Assembly (NCBI RefSeq): GCF_963975345.1
Contig: NZ_CAXBGE010000002.1
Location: forward strand, 186,001 to 250,000
Reading direction: 5' to 3'
DNA length: 64,000 nucleotides
Source: Maricaulis sp963975345
GTDB lineage: Bacteria > Pseudomonadota > Alphaproteobacteria > Caulobacterales > Maricaulaceae
A program made the position numbers and the translations under genes. The notes under the pieces were generated by a model, which was not told where the DNA came from, made no database searches, and worked only from the letters and a program-made list of their open reading frames with translations. The first letter of the stretch is position 1. Each line of letters opens with the position of its first letter. Shown piece after piece: positions 43,268 through 52,309 of the stretch.

Positions 43268-44647
43268 TTAGACAATCCAGGGCATGAAAGCCGAGGCGAG
43301 GCTGAGCACCAGGAAGAAGCCGGCCATGTCGGTGATAGTCGTGAGCAATGGCCCACTCGCTGCCGCCGGATCCTGACCGAAGCGTTTGAGCAGCAGCGGA
43401 ACGACGCCGCCAATCGATACAGCCAGCACGGTATTGAGCGCCAGCGCAAAGCCAATCACGGCGCCGAGCACCACATTGCCCTTCCAGACCCAGGCCACCA
43501 GTCCGATCAGAATGCCGAGCACGATGCCATTGAGCACGCCGACCGAGGCTTCCTTCGCCCAGACCCGAAAGGCATCGATCGGCTTGACCAGGCCGAGCGA
43601 CAATTCCCGCATCGTGACCGCCACGGCCTGATTGCCCGAACACCCGCTCATGTCCGACACCATCGGCAGGAAAATCGCGATGGCGATGATTGCCGTCAGC
43701 GTTTCCTCATAGGCCGAGATCACGCAAGCCGCGATGATGTTCAGAACGATATTGGTCGACAACCACGCCAGCCGCCGACGCGCCCGCAGGAAGGTTGGCT
43801 GCGACCGCAATTCATCACCGACCAGACCCTGCCGCTTCAGCCCGTCCGATTCGGAGCGCTCCAGCACCGCTTCGTCCATCGCCGAACGCGAGACGACACC
43901 CACCAGGCGCCCGTCGGCCTCAACGACTGGGATGCCGAGATAGCTATATTTATCGAACATATCCCGCAGATCGTCGAGCGGGGCATTCGCGTTGATCGTG
44001 ACCGGCGTGCTCATGATCGCGGAGAGCTGGGCACTTCGCTTTGACGTCAGCAATGCCCGCAATGACACAACACCCACCGGCCGCTCCTCGGCGTCGAGAA
44101 TATAGGGGTGCTGACCGCGATAGGGTTCGAAATCTTCCTCGTCCGAGGCCAGCCGACGCAGGATCTGACCGACCGTATCGCCCTCGTGGAAAGTAAACGC
44201 CTCGGCGATCATCAGCCCGCCGGCGGTGCCGTCATCATACGACACCAGGCGCCGGACATCGGCGGCGTCCTGCTCGTCCATCTCAGCCAGGATGGCCTCG
44301 GCATTCTCGTCGCTCAACTCGCCGATCACATCGGCCTGAACGTCGGAATCCAGCTCGTCGATGATATCGACGGCGGTCGCCAGCTCGAGCCGCTCGACCA
44401 ATTCCACCGCAATTTCGTTCGGCGCTTCATTGATCAGTTCAGCAGCGGTGTCGGCATGCAGCATGCCGAAAATGCGGTCCCGCTCCTTCGGGGTGAATTG
44501 CAGGATTTCCCGCAACGCATCGCTGAGCGTCAGGTCAGCGAGTAGTGCTTCCAGCCCATCGACATCGGCGGTTTCGATCGCATCGCGTATCCGGTCGTGA
44601 ATATCGGCGACATCGTCGAATTCAGGCTGTGGGTTGGTCTGCGACAA
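43268..44647 (-). CDS. mgtE: MgtE-type magnesium transporter/channel
   Basis: A 459-residue membrane protein. The N-terminal domain of MgtE_N type (about residues 40-140, with LAEMDEQDAADVRRLV) is followed by a tandem CBS pair (to about 265; e.g. SAIMSTPVTINANAPLDDL) and five C-terminal helices, including MVSDMSGCSGNQAVAVTMREL, the Mg2+-pore signature. It imports Mg2+ with gating by the cytosolic ion. The frame opens with a TTG at 44647 preceded by GGAGGGCG; no earlier ATG gives a better start. It converges with the tetR gene. Confidence 0.93.
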   Translation of the reverse strand: MSQTNPQPEFDDVADIHDRIRDAIETADVDGLEALLADLTLSDALREILQFTPKERDRIFGMLHADTAAELINEAPNEIAVELVERLELATAVDIIDELDSDVQADVIGELSDENAEAILAEMDEQDAADVRRLVSYDDGTAGGLMIAEAFTFHEGDTVGQILRRLASDEEDFEPYRGQHPYILDAEERPVGVVSLRALLTSKRSAQLSAIMSTPVTINANAPLDDLRDMFDKYSYLGIPVVEADGRLVGVVSRSAMDEAVLERSESDGLKRQGLVGDELRSQPTFLRARRRLAWLSTNIVLNIIAACVISAYEETLTAIIAIAIFLPMVSDMSGCSGNQAVAVTMRELSLGLVKPIDAFRVWAKEASVGVLNGIVLGILIGLVAWVWKGNVVLGAVIGFALALNTVLAVSIGGVVPLLLKRFGQDPAAASGPLLTTITDMAGFFLVLSLASAFMPWIV

Positions 44648-44715
44648 CGGACGCCCTCCGGTTCAGCGGGTAGGAAGAATGCGATAAGTACGAATTTGGC
44701 ATAAAAAACTTTCTC

Positions 44716-44744
44716 TGGACAACTATTTTTTGTCTTTCTATGGT
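44716..44744 (+). promoter_or_regulatory. probable promoter of the rimK operon
   Basis: A -35-like TGGACA (5 of 6) and a -10-like TATGGT (4 of 6) are separated by 17 bases in a very A/T-rich tract. The -10 box ends only five bases before the ATG at 44750, so transcription may begin at or next to the start codon, giving a leaderless message. The same tract must also hold the mgtE promoter on the other strand. Confidence 0.4.
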
Positions 44745-44749
44745 GAGAC

Positions 44750-45031
44750 ATGAATTTGACCACGTCCCCTCTCGATGCGGCTGCGCAAAAGCTCGCAGCG
44801 CTGTTCGACACATCTTTCGGCGGCAAGCCGAAGGGGCGGTTCCGGATTTCCAACAAGCTCTTGCGGCAAATACTCGAGCGCCGCCGTCTGTATGATGATG
44901 ATATTCGTCAGCTCAGCCGGGCCCTGCTGGAGCGCGGCTATGTCCTCGTGGATATGGACAGCTTTTTCGTCATCCTGAGTGCGAACTCCTTCGTCAACTA
45001 CAGGCGCGCCAACGAAGAGAGCCTGAAATGA
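44750..45031 (+). CDS. small protein heading the rimK operon, unknown
   Basis: A 93-residue soluble protein with the look of a winged helix: FRISNKLLRQILERRRLYDDDIRQLSRALLERGYVLVDMDSFFVIL gives two or three helices followed by a beta hairpin. I do not recognise a named family. Its stop overlaps the next start by four bases (ATGA), so it is coupled to the protease gene. Position suggests a regulator or accessory of the peptide-modification operon; that is inference only. Confidence 0.75.
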   Translation: MNLTTSPLDAAAQKLAALFDTSFGGKPKGRFRISNKLLRQILERRRLYDDDIRQLSRALLERGYVLVDMDSFFVILSANSFVNYRRANEESLK

Positions 45032-45507
45032 CGCCGGCGCGGCCAATCAGAACCAGAACCGAGATCGGCTGGCGGGAAATCGTCGGCCTGCCGACACTCG
45101 ACATCCCGGCCTTGCACGCAAAGATCGATACCGGGGCCCGCACCTCAGCGCTCAATGCCGTCATTATCCGAGAGCTGGACCAGGACGGCGCAAAATGGGT
45201 GGCGTTCGACGTGACCTTCACGGAAGACCGTCATATACAACGCTGCCTCGCACCGATTGCCGACCGGCGTGATATCAAGAATACCAGTGGCGTTCCCGAA
45301 CTTCGCTATGTCATCGAAACGCAGCTGACACTCGGTTCGCGGCATTGGCAGATCGAATTGTCCCTCGCTGACCGCGAGCCGATGAAATTTGATCTGATAC
45401 TGGGCCGGACAGCGCTGCGGAACCGACATATCTGCATCAATCCGGGCCGCTCATTTCTCAGCGGACCGCCTGCCTACCCCTTGTCGGCCAAGGCCCATTC
45501 CGCCTGA
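45028..45507 (+). CDS. RimB/retropepsin-like zinc-protease-family protein
   Basis: A 159-residue protein of the PF05618 family, often labelled ATP-dependent zinc protease but structurally related to retropepsin-like aspartic proteases. The active-site motif reads AKIDTGARTSAL (about residues 30-41), and the C-terminal FDLILGRTALRNR is typical. Related RimB proteins trim the poly-glutamate tail that RimK adds. It lies directly upstream of rimK, and the operon arrangement supports that pairing. It has no signal peptide, so it is cytoplasmic. Confidence 0.87.
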   Translation: MTPARPIRTRTEIGWREIVGLPTLDIPALHAKIDTGARTSALNAVIIRELDQDGAKWVAFDVTFTEDRHIQRCLAPIADRRDIKNTSGVPELRYVIETQLTLGSRHWQIELSLADREPMKFDLILGRTALRNRHICINPGRSFLSGPPAYPLSAKAHSA

Positions 45508-45567
45508 AGCATACCGATTGCGAGCCATCCGGCCTGCAGTCCGACCACCTCTGAAAGGACGATCACC

Positions 45568-46473
45568 ATGAAAATCGCCATGCTGGCCCGCAACGCCAAT
45601 CTCTACTCGCACAAGCGCTTGAAAGAAGCCGCAGAAGAGCGCGGTCACGAGCTCGACATCATCGATACGCTGCGTTGCTATATGAATATCGCTTCGCGCA
45701 ATCCGGCGATTTACTACAATGGTGAGAAGCTGCCGAAATACGATGCCGTCATCCCGCGGATCGGCGCTTCGGTGACGTTTTACGGTCTGGCGGTCCTGCG
45801 CCAGTTCGAGATGATGGGCGTCTACCCGCTCAATGAATCCGTCGCCATCGGCCGCTCGCGCGACAAGCTGCGTTCATTGCAGCTGCTGGCGCGCGACGGA
45901 ATTGGCCTGCCGGTCACCACGTTCGCGCATGATCCAAAACAGACCACCGAAGTCCTGGCCGTGACTGGTGGATCGCCGCTGGTGATCAAACTGCTCGAGG
46001 GCACGCAAGGCATCGGCGTCGTTCTGGTCGATTCCGACCGCTCGGCCAAGTCTGTAATCGAGGCTTTTCGTGGCGCCGGCGTGAACATTCTGGTCCAGGA
46101 ATTCATCAAGGAGGCCGGCGGCAGCGATATCCGCGCGCTTGTGGTCGGCGGCAAGGTTGTCGCCGCGATGCAACGGACCGGCGCCAAGGGCGAGTTCCGT
46201 TCCAACCTCCACCAGGGCGGCACCGCTGCCGCTGTGAAAATCTCTCCGGAAGAGCGCTCGACCGCCGTCCGCGCGGCCAAGAGCATGGGGCTCAATGTCT
46301 GCGGCGTCGACATGCTGCGTTCCAATCACGGTCCGGTGGTGATGGAGGTCAACTCCTCGCCAGGGCTTGAAGGTGTCGAAAAGGCCACCGGCATTGATGT
46401 CGCCGGCAAAATTATCGAAACGCTCGAAAAGACCAGCGTGCCCGGCAAGACAAAAACCAAGGGTGCCGGTTAA
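45568..46473 (+). CDS. rimK: RimK-type ATP-grasp glutamate ligase
   Basis: A 301-residue ATP-grasp enzyme. RimK adds glutamate residues to the C-terminus of ribosomal protein S6, and can make poly-glutamate. Sequence hallmarks are MKIAMLARNANLYSHKRLKEAA, the nucleotide-binding LLEGTQGIGVVLVD (about residues 145-158), the metal and ATP site VDMLRSNHGPVVMEVNSSPGLEGVEKATG near the end, and RTGAKGEFRSNLHQGG. GAAAGGA precedes the ATG. Its stop overlaps the next start by one base. Target specificity (S6 or another acceptor) is inferred from the family. Confidence 0.93.
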   Translation: MKIAMLARNANLYSHKRLKEAAEERGHELDIIDTLRCYMNIASRNPAIYYNGEKLPKYDAVIPRIGASVTFYGLAVLRQFEMMGVYPLNESVAIGRSRDKLRSLQLLARDGIGLPVTTFAHDPKQTTEVLAVTGGSPLVIKLLEGTQGIGVVLVDSDRSAKSVIEAFRGAGVNILVQEFIKEAGGSDIRALVVGGKVVAAMQRTGAKGEFRSNLHQGGTAAAVKISPEERSTAVRAAKSMGLNVCGVDMLRSNHGPVVMEVNSSPGLEGVEKATGIDVAGKIIETLEKTSVPGKTKTKGAG

Positions 46474-47516
46474 TGCCAACCCGTTCCGCTTTCCAGATCG
46501 GGCGACATGAGATTGCGGCCGGCAGCCGGGCGACCGTGGATCTGCCGGTCAGCGTGCTGTCCGACCACACGCCGGTCACGATGTCGGCGCACGTGGTTCA
46601 CGGCAAGCGCAGCGGCAAAACCCTGTTCGTCAGCGCGGCGGTCCATGGCGACGAGATTATAGGTGTCGAGATCGTCCGCCGCCTGCTGCGCAATCCGGCC
46701 CTGAACCGGCTGCGCGGCACGCTGCTGGCGGTTCCAATCGTCAACTCCTATGGCTTCATGTCAAATTCGCGCTATCTGCCCGACCGGCGCGATCTCAATC
46801 GCTGTTTCCCGGGCAGCACCCAGGGATCACTGGCCGCGCGGCTGGCGCACATCTTCATGACGGAAATCGTCAAGCGCTCCGATGTCGGCATCGACCTCCA
46901 TTCCGCCGCCATCAACCGCACCAATCTGCCACAAATCCGCATATCCCCCGCCATGCCGCAGACCATGGAGCTGGCCGAGGCCTTCGGCGCGCCACTGATC
47001 CTGACGTCGAAGACGCGCGAGGGCTCGCTGCGTTACACCGCCCAAGAGGCCGGCGTGGATGTGCTGCTTTACGAGGCCGGCGAAGGGCTGCGGTTTGACG
47101 AATTCGCGATCCGTGCCGGGGTCTCCGGCATTTTGCGGGTCATGCGCCATCTCGAAATGATCCCGGCCAAGGAGACGAAACGCGTCCCGACCCTGCCGAT
47201 GAAATCGCGCTCAAGTTATTGGTTCCGCGCGCCTGCGGGCGGACTGATGCGGAGCTATAAGACCATCGGCGACCAAGTGGCCGCCAATGACGTACTCGCC
47301 GTCATCTCCGACCCGTTTGGGGAAGTTGAAATCGAACTGATCGTCGAACAGCCCGGCCTGATCGTCGGCCGGACCAATCTGCCCGTCGTCAATGAGGGCG
47401 ACGGCCTGTTCCATATCGCCAAGCTCAGCACCGCTGCCGATGCAGAATCGACGCTGGACAATATGGCGCTCGAGCTCGACGCCGACCCGATTTTCGATGA
47501 GGATGAAATCATCTGA
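46473..47516 (+). CDS. AstE/aspartoacylase-family metallo-hydrolase
   Basis: A 347-residue zinc hydrolase related to succinylglutamate desuccinylase and aspartoacylase. Zinc ligands show in AAVHGDEIIGVE (HxxE, about residues 51-62) and DLHSAAINRTNLPQI, with the Arg of DRRDLNRCFPG for carboxylate binding. The C-terminal part (from about 240) resembles a beta-barrel with YWFRAPAGGLM. In related operons this protein accompanies RimK and RimB; its role may be to remove or edit the modification. The start codon overlaps the rimK stop (TAATG), so translation is coupled. Confidence 0.88.
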   Translation: MPTRSAFQIGRHEIAAGSRATVDLPVSVLSDHTPVTMSAHVVHGKRSGKTLFVSAAVHGDEIIGVEIVRRLLRNPALNRLRGTLLAVPIVNSYGFMSNSRYLPDRRDLNRCFPGSTQGSLAARLAHIFMTEIVKRSDVGIDLHSAAINRTNLPQIRISPAMPQTMELAEAFGAPLILTSKTREGSLRYTAQEAGVDVLLYEAGEGLRFDEFAIRAGVSGILRVMRHLEMIPAKETKRVPTLPMKSRSSYWFRAPAGGLMRSYKTIGDQVAANDVLAVISDPFGEVEIELIVEQPGLIVGRTNLPVVNEGDGLFHIAKLSTAADAESTLDNMALELDADPIFDEDEII

Positions 47517-47571
47517 CCCGCGCCCGCTCGGATGGAAATGGCCGGAACCGCCAGCCGAAATCCCAGTCTGC

Positions 47572-49086
47572 TCAGGCCGGTGCTGGCGCTGGACAATAGC
47601 GCTCGACATAGCGCTCATGCGTTTGCATCTGCAGCACCGCCTGTTCCATGGCCGCGCGCTGGTCGCGGAGGTAATGGCCTCCATCGACCCCGCGCGCATC
47701 AGCGAGCGGATGATAGCGTCGCGGCAAGATCCCTTGTCCGACGAGCACGGCAAGCCAATTGGGGGCCTGAAACAGCTCATAATCCTCGAACAGGAGGCGG
47801 CCGGCTTCGCGAAAATGATCGATCCGGTTTTGCAATGTATCGGGGATCGACATCGCGGCGCAGTCCCGCCACAGGGCTGAATCATCACGGGTCGTGCCAT
47901 GATAGTGCAGGATAATGAAGTCGCGGATCGACTCGTAATCTCGAGCCACTCTGCGGTTATACTCTGCGCGCCCCAGCGGGTCGGGGTGCTTGCCCTGTGG
48001 GAAAAACGGCATGAAGGCCATGATCCCGGCCTGAACGAGATGCAGGCTGGTCGATTCCAGCGGCTCCATGAAACCACTGGCCAGCCCGAGCGCGAGACAA
48101 TTGTGATTCCAGAACTTCTCACGGCGCCCGGTTGTGAACCGCAAGAGCCGCGGCTCCGATAACGGCGCGCCGGTCAAATTGGCCATCAAAGTATCGGTCG
48201 CGACCTGGTCGTCCTGCAGATATCGGCTTGAATAGACATAGCCATTGCCGGTGCGGTGTTGCAGCGGAATGCGCCACTGCCAGCCATGTTCGCGCGCCGT
48301 CGACATCGTGTAGGGCGCCAATTCGCCTGTGCCGGCACTGCCGACTGCGACCGCCCGGTCACAGGGCAACCAATGGGTCCAGTCCTGATAGCCTGTACCC
48401 AGACTTCCCTCGATCAGCAGGCCACGAAAACCCGAGCAGTCGATGAAGAAATCGCCTTCCACGACCTGGCCACTGGCCAAGGAGATCGACTGGATATCCC
48501 CGGTTTCACCGTCGCGCGTGACGTCCACAACCCTCCCCTCGGTGCGGGTGACACCACGGGCTTCGGAATAGGCCCGGAGAAACTGGCCATACAGGCCCGC
48601 ATCGAAATGATAGGCGAAGCCAGCGGTCGAGGTGATACGGCGGGGGTTGGTATCGGGGCGGGCAAATTTGCCGTCGCGGGCCATAACCCAGGACATCGCA
48701 TAATCGTCGAGCGTGCTCGCCTCACCACGCGCGCGGGCCTGCAGCCAATAATGGTGGAAGGTGATAAAGTCGAAATTGGCGCCATAGGTCCCGAATGGGT
48801 GGAAATAGCGGTGTCCGAGCTTGGCCCAGTCGACAAACTGAATGCCGAGCTTGAACGTGCCTTGCGTGAATTTCAGAAACTCGGCTTCGTCGATCCCCAA
48901 TTGCCTGTTGAAGGCCGCGATCGGCGGGATCGTCGCTTCGCCGACGCCGACGATCCCAATCTCCTCGGATTCGACCAATTCGATTTCACATCCAGCCTTG
49001 GACATGTTGATGAGGGCCGCCGCCGCCATCCAGCCCGCCGAACCGCCCCCGACGATCACGATGCGGGTCTTCTCTGCCTGTTCCAT
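47572..49086 (-). CDS. flavin-dependent tryptophan-halogenase family protein
   Basis: A 504-residue FAD-dependent enzyme. The FAD motif IVGGGSAGWMAAAAL lies near the N-terminus, the conserved Lys that delivers hypohalous acid sits in GTFKLGIQFVDW (about residue 80), and the WxWxIP motif reads WQWRIP (about residue 277). These three are the flavin halogenase hallmarks. It needs a partner reductase supplying FADH2; none is adjacent. I chose the ATG at 49086, which has a G-run ribosome site; a GTG at 49092 also opens the frame. It is 94 bases downstream of the zinc-permease gene. Many such proteins in marine alphaproteobacteria occur near TonB receptors and have unproved halogenating activity. 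Confidence 0.88.
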   Translation of the reverse strand: MEQAEKTRIVIVGGGSAGWMAAAALINMSKAGCEIELVESEEIGIVGVGEATIPPIAAFNRQLGIDEAEFLKFTQGTFKLGIQFVDWAKLGHRYFHPFGTYGANFDFITFHHYWLQARARGEASTLDDYAMSWVMARDGKFARPDTNPRRITSTAGFAYHFDAGLYGQFLRAYSEARGVTRTEGRVVDVTRDGETGDIQSISLASGQVVEGDFFIDCSGFRGLLIEGSLGTGYQDWTHWLPCDRAVAVGSAGTGELAPYTMSTAREHGWQWRIPLQHRTGNGYVYSSRYLQDDQVATDTLMANLTGAPLSEPRLLRFTTGRREKFWNHNCLALGLASGFMEPLESTSLHLVQAGIMAFMPFFPQGKHPDPLGRAEYNRRVARDYESIRDFIILHYHGTTRDDSALWRDCAAMSIPDTLQNRIDHFREAGRLLFEDYELFQAPNWLAVLVGQGILPRRYHPLADARGVDGGHYLRDQRAAMEQAVLQMQTHERYVERYCPAPAPA

Positions 49087-49186
49087 TTTCACCCCCCGGC
49101 TGGATCACCGGGCCAGTCGAGCCGATTTCGCGTCCGGCGGCAAGTCAAGCCAGCGCCTGGCCAAGCCACCGGACACGAATTTGGCT

Positions 49187-49963
49187 TCAATCCGGCGCTG
49201 ACACGGCGGCGGGGGTTTCCCGGCCGCGTATCAGAATGGACACCGCCATCAGTCCGACAATCGCAACCACGATGACGGCCCCCGTCGGCAGGTCAAAGGC
49301 CGCAGAAGCCAGCAGGCCGATGACATAGCCCGCCAGGGCGACACCATAGGCGATGGCGAGGCCGAAGCGCTCCGGCCAGAAGCGGGCCGCGAGCGCCGGG
49401 GCGATCAGCGTTGCGAAGACGAGATAGATCCCGACCAATTGCACCGACTGGGTCACGACCAGCGCGAACAGGGCATAAAACCCGATCCGCCCGATCCGGT
49501 CGCGGGCCGTAAACCAGATCACCAGAACCACGGCATACATCACCGCGATCGGCCACAGGCTCTCAAGCGAGACCCAGAGAATTTGCCCGACCAGCAAATC
49601 CTTGAGGTGTTCGCCGCCATGTGGATTATTCGCCAACAGCAACAGTTCAACACTGGCCGCGAACACGAACAGAACCCCAATCAGAGCCTCCTGAACCGAG
49701 GGCCAACGCTTTTCGGTCCAACGCAGCAGCAAAGCCCCGAGCAGGGCCGCCGCAACAGCCGCGACCTGCACCTTCCAGCCGGATGCATCAAAGCCGAAGG
49801 CAGCCGCAGCCGTGACGCCAAGACCGGCGACCTGGGCAATCGCCAGATCGATAAAGACAATCCCACGCGACAAGACCTGCCGGCCCATCGGCACATGCGT
49901 GCTGATCACCAATAGTCCGGCGACTAGGGCCGGAAACAGCAGACTCATTTCCAGCGCACCCAT
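49187..49963 (-). CDS. znuB: zinc/manganese ABC transporter permease
   Basis: A 258-residue ABC-3 family permease with seven or eight hydrophobic segments (for example LLFPALVAGLLVISTHV, LIGVLFVFAASVELLLLA, LVGIYLVFATLIAPALAA, VIVVAIVGLMAVSILI). Motifs such as RGIVFIDLAIAQVAGLG are typical of ZnuB/MntB. It begins five bases after the znuA stop, so it is coupled to it. The expected ATPase gene (znuC) is absent beside it. Zinc rather than manganese is inferred from znuA, the Zur-like box and the DUF2946 partner. Confidence 0.88.
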   Translation of the reverse strand: MGALEMSLLFPALVAGLLVISTHVPMGRQVLSRGIVFIDLAIAQVAGLGVTAAAAFGFDASGWKVQVAAVAAALLGALLLRWTEKRWPSVQEALIGVLFVFAASVELLLLANNPHGGEHLKDLLVGQILWVSLESLWPIAVMYAVVLVIWFTARDRIGRIGFYALFALVVTQSVQLVGIYLVFATLIAPALAARFWPERFGLAIAYGVALAGYVIGLLASAAFDLPTGAVIVVAIVGLMAVSILIRGRETPAAVSAPD

Positions 49964-49968
49964 GCCGT

Positions 49969-50874
49969 CTACTCCTGTGCTGCGGCGGCCAGTAACCGGC
50001 GCAGGGTTTCGTCATAGAGACTGAACAGGTCATCGGCACCGTCCGTGCCGCCGACCGTGAAGGGCAATTCGACCGCCGGAATGCCGGAACGTTCGGCGAT
50101 GAAATTCGCCGGCCGGTCATCCTCATAAGCCGCCCGGATCACCATCCGCGCCGGATGCGCTTGAAGCGTCTGGACCACTTCGGCCAGATGCCCGCTCGAG
50201 GGCGGAATGCCGGGTTGTGACTCCAGCAGAGCCACGCGTTCCAGGCCGAGCCAGTCTTCCAGATAAATCCAGCTTTGATGCTGGGCGACGATTGCGACCC
50301 CTCTGAGAGGTGCGCCCTCCAACGTCCAACGCTCGAGCGCCACATCCCAGCGTGCGAGGAAATCGGTCAGCCCCGCCTGATATGCAACGGCATTGGCCGG
50401 ATCGAGTTCGGAAAACCGCTGCGCGAGCGCCTGCGCGACCAGCCGGATATTATTGGGGTCGGTCTGGATATGAGGGTTTCCCGGCGCGTGAAGATCGCCC
50501 TGGGACCGGTCAAGGATGGTTGGAATTTCTTTCAATGCGACAAAGCTGGTCGCGGCGAAATCGCCCGGAGCCCCTTCAGCGATGGCGCGATTGGAGGCTT
50601 GCCGCCTGACCATCGGCATCCAACCCACTTCCAGCGCAGCACCGGTACACACTGCAATATCGGCGCGCCGGGCATGGGCGATCAGGGACGGTCTGGCCTG
50701 GATTCCATGTGGATCCTGCCCGCCTGTGGTGGCGGTGTAGATGTCGACATGTTCGCCGCCGATTTCTTGCGACAGGGCACCCCATTCCGGCTCGCACGCG
50801 AAGACACGCAGATCTGCGAACACCGGAGACGTAAGGCAGGCAGCAAATGCGGCCCCAAGGATAAATTTACGCAT
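49969..50874 (-). CDS. znuA: zinc ABC transporter substrate-binding protein
   Basis: A 301-residue periplasmic cluster A-I metal-binding protein. The ATG at 50874, with AGGAC in front, opens a signal peptide (MRKFILGAAFAACLTSPVFA). Metal-ligand His candidates appear in QDPHGIQARPS, APGNPHIQTDP and VAQHQSWIYLEDWLG, the spacing of ZnuA-like proteins. There is no long His-rich loop, so it is the short version. It lies between an outer-membrane protein and znuB, 17 bases from the former. The DUF2946 protein and a Zur-like box upstream support zinc. Confidence 0.9.
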   Translation of the reverse strand: MRKFILGAAFAACLTSPVFADLRVFACEPEWGALSQEIGGEHVDIYTATTGGQDPHGIQARPSLIAHARRADIAVCTGAALEVGWMPMVRRQASNRAIAEGAPGDFAATSFVALKEIPTILDRSQGDLHAPGNPHIQTDPNNIRLVAQALAQRFSELDPANAVAYQAGLTDFLARWDVALERWTLEGAPLRGVAIVAQHQSWIYLEDWLGLERVALLESQPGIPPSSGHLAEVVQTLQAHPARMVIRAAYEDDRPANFIAERSGIPAVELPFTVGGTDGADDLFSLYDETLRRLLAAAAQE

Positions 50875-50891
50875 GACATGATGTCCTTCGA

Positions 50892-52241
50892 TCAAAACCG
50901 GTGAGCGGCGTGAGGGCCGTAGGTAACGGTGTATTGCAAGAGGAATTCGTCGTTGGCGACGCGATCCGATTCGTCGCGGGTATATTGCGCGCGCAGGCGG
51001 CCAAATTCGCTGGTATCAAACTCCAGCAAGGCCGTGGCCGTCCATGGGTTCAAGCCAGCCGCATCAAGCGCCGAACCCGCCAGTCCGAACGGAACATTGT
51101 CAGGGGTCAGCGCCGCATAACGCAGACCTGCACCCCAGCGCCGCCGGAATTGATAAATTCCCTGCACATACCAACCCGACCGATCGAGATTAACCGGCAC
51201 GGCGTCAAAATTGCCGCGCATCGTGTCGACAAAATACTCACCCGAAAGGGTCAGATTACGGTCCCGGCGATTGCCGCCCGGAGCCCATTTATAGACCAGT
51301 GAGAGGATGCCAAGGGTCTCATCGCCAGTGAACTCAGAGCCGTTGACGTCGCGGGATTGGGCGTTGGCATCAAGCAGGGAGGCCGAAGCCAGCCAGCTTG
51401 ACCCCGAACCAATATCGCCGCCGGTCCGGGCCCACACCGCGGAAGTGCCCGTGCCACCATTCGCGCCCCCGCCAGCGGGAAACGCGTCGCCGCGATATAT
51501 CTCGGCACCGAATTCAAGATACTGGTCAACCGGGGCGATCCAGCGGAGCTGAACCCCGTCATCACCATATTGCCCGCCCAGAAAGGCGCGATAGGGCAGG
51601 GCCTGATCCGAGAACGCCCAGGCATGCGCATGGACCTCATTGAGATAACCAATGCCGGAAAACATCCGCCCGCCCCGCAGGGTCAGGCCACCGCCCAGAC
51701 TGGTTGTCTGGATATAGGCTTCCTCGACCCCGACTGAACCGTCCTGACCCAACGAGAAGGTGAGGTTTCCGTACAGCGTCGGATCGATATTGGCCGCGAT
51801 CACGATCTCGGACTCACCGAGGTTGAAGCCGCGTGCGGGCCGGCCCGCCTCGGCGTCGAGATCGAAACCGGGCAGAGCCGCCAGGTCCGGGTCCGCAGAG
51901 CTCGCCGCGAACTGGCCATTCAAGACACCGGAAATGGCGGGATTGAAGGCATTGGCGCCGGTCTGTGCGGGGCGTGCAACGGGGGCCGCTGGTGGTGGAA
52001 CCCTCACAGCCGCCGGCATGGCTTCCACGGCCCGCTGGGCGGATTGAGCCGAAGTTTCTGCCCTCGCCGTGCGCGCTTCTGCCTCGGCGAGGCGGGTCTC
52101 CAGATCATTGATCCGGGATTGATACTCAACCCGCATCGCGTCGATCTCGGCGCGGATGGCCGAAAGGTCGTCATCGGCGAAGGCGGGGCTGCAAACAGTA
52201 GTCAGGCCGACAATAGCGGCCGCGTTCAATAATCGTCTCAT
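50892..52241 (-). CDS. outer-membrane porin-like protein with coiled-coil N-terminus
   Basis: A 449-residue protein. A signal peptide (MRRLLNAAAIVGLTTVCSPAFA) precedes a coiled coil (about residues 28-70, AIRAEIDAMRVEYQSRINDL and following heptads) and a Pro/Ala-rich linker. The last 330 residues are alternating amphipathic strands (GNLTFSLGQDGSVGVEEAYI, GGLTLRGGRMFSG) ending in a terminal Phe after His-rich HAAHRF, as in outer-membrane barrels. It sits in the zinc operon just upstream of znuA and is probably the outer-membrane route for zinc. I know no formal name for it. Confidence 0.8.
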   Translation of the reverse strand: MRRLLNAAAIVGLTTVCSPAFADDDLSAIRAEIDAMRVEYQSRINDLETRLAEAEARTARAETSAQSAQRAVEAMPAAVRVPPPAAPVARPAQTGANAFNPAISGVLNGQFAASSADPDLAALPGFDLDAEAGRPARGFNLGESEIVIAANIDPTLYGNLTFSLGQDGSVGVEEAYIQTTSLGGGLTLRGGRMFSGIGYLNEVHAHAWAFSDQALPYRAFLGGQYGDDGVQLRWIAPVDQYLEFGAEIYRGDAFPAGGGANGGTGTSAVWARTGGDIGSGSSWLASASLLDANAQSRDVNGSEFTGDETLGILSLVYKWAPGGNRRDRNLTLSGEYFVDTMRGNFDAVPVNLDRSGWYVQGIYQFRRRWGAGLRYAALTPDNVPFGLAGSALDAAGLNPWTATALLEFDTSEFGRLRAQYTRDESDRVANDEFLLQYTVTYGPHAAHRF

Positions 52242-52309
52242 GGACGCACTCCATCAAAAGCTGGGACAAGCCGTCAGCGCCCGGAACGGGCGATGCGGCG
52301 GATCGGCAG

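Noticed and set aside
47572..49086. Reading the halogenase as part of a natural-product gene cluster
   Set aside because: No synthetase, synthase, tailoring enzyme or flavin reductase lies nearby, so the cluster idea has no support.
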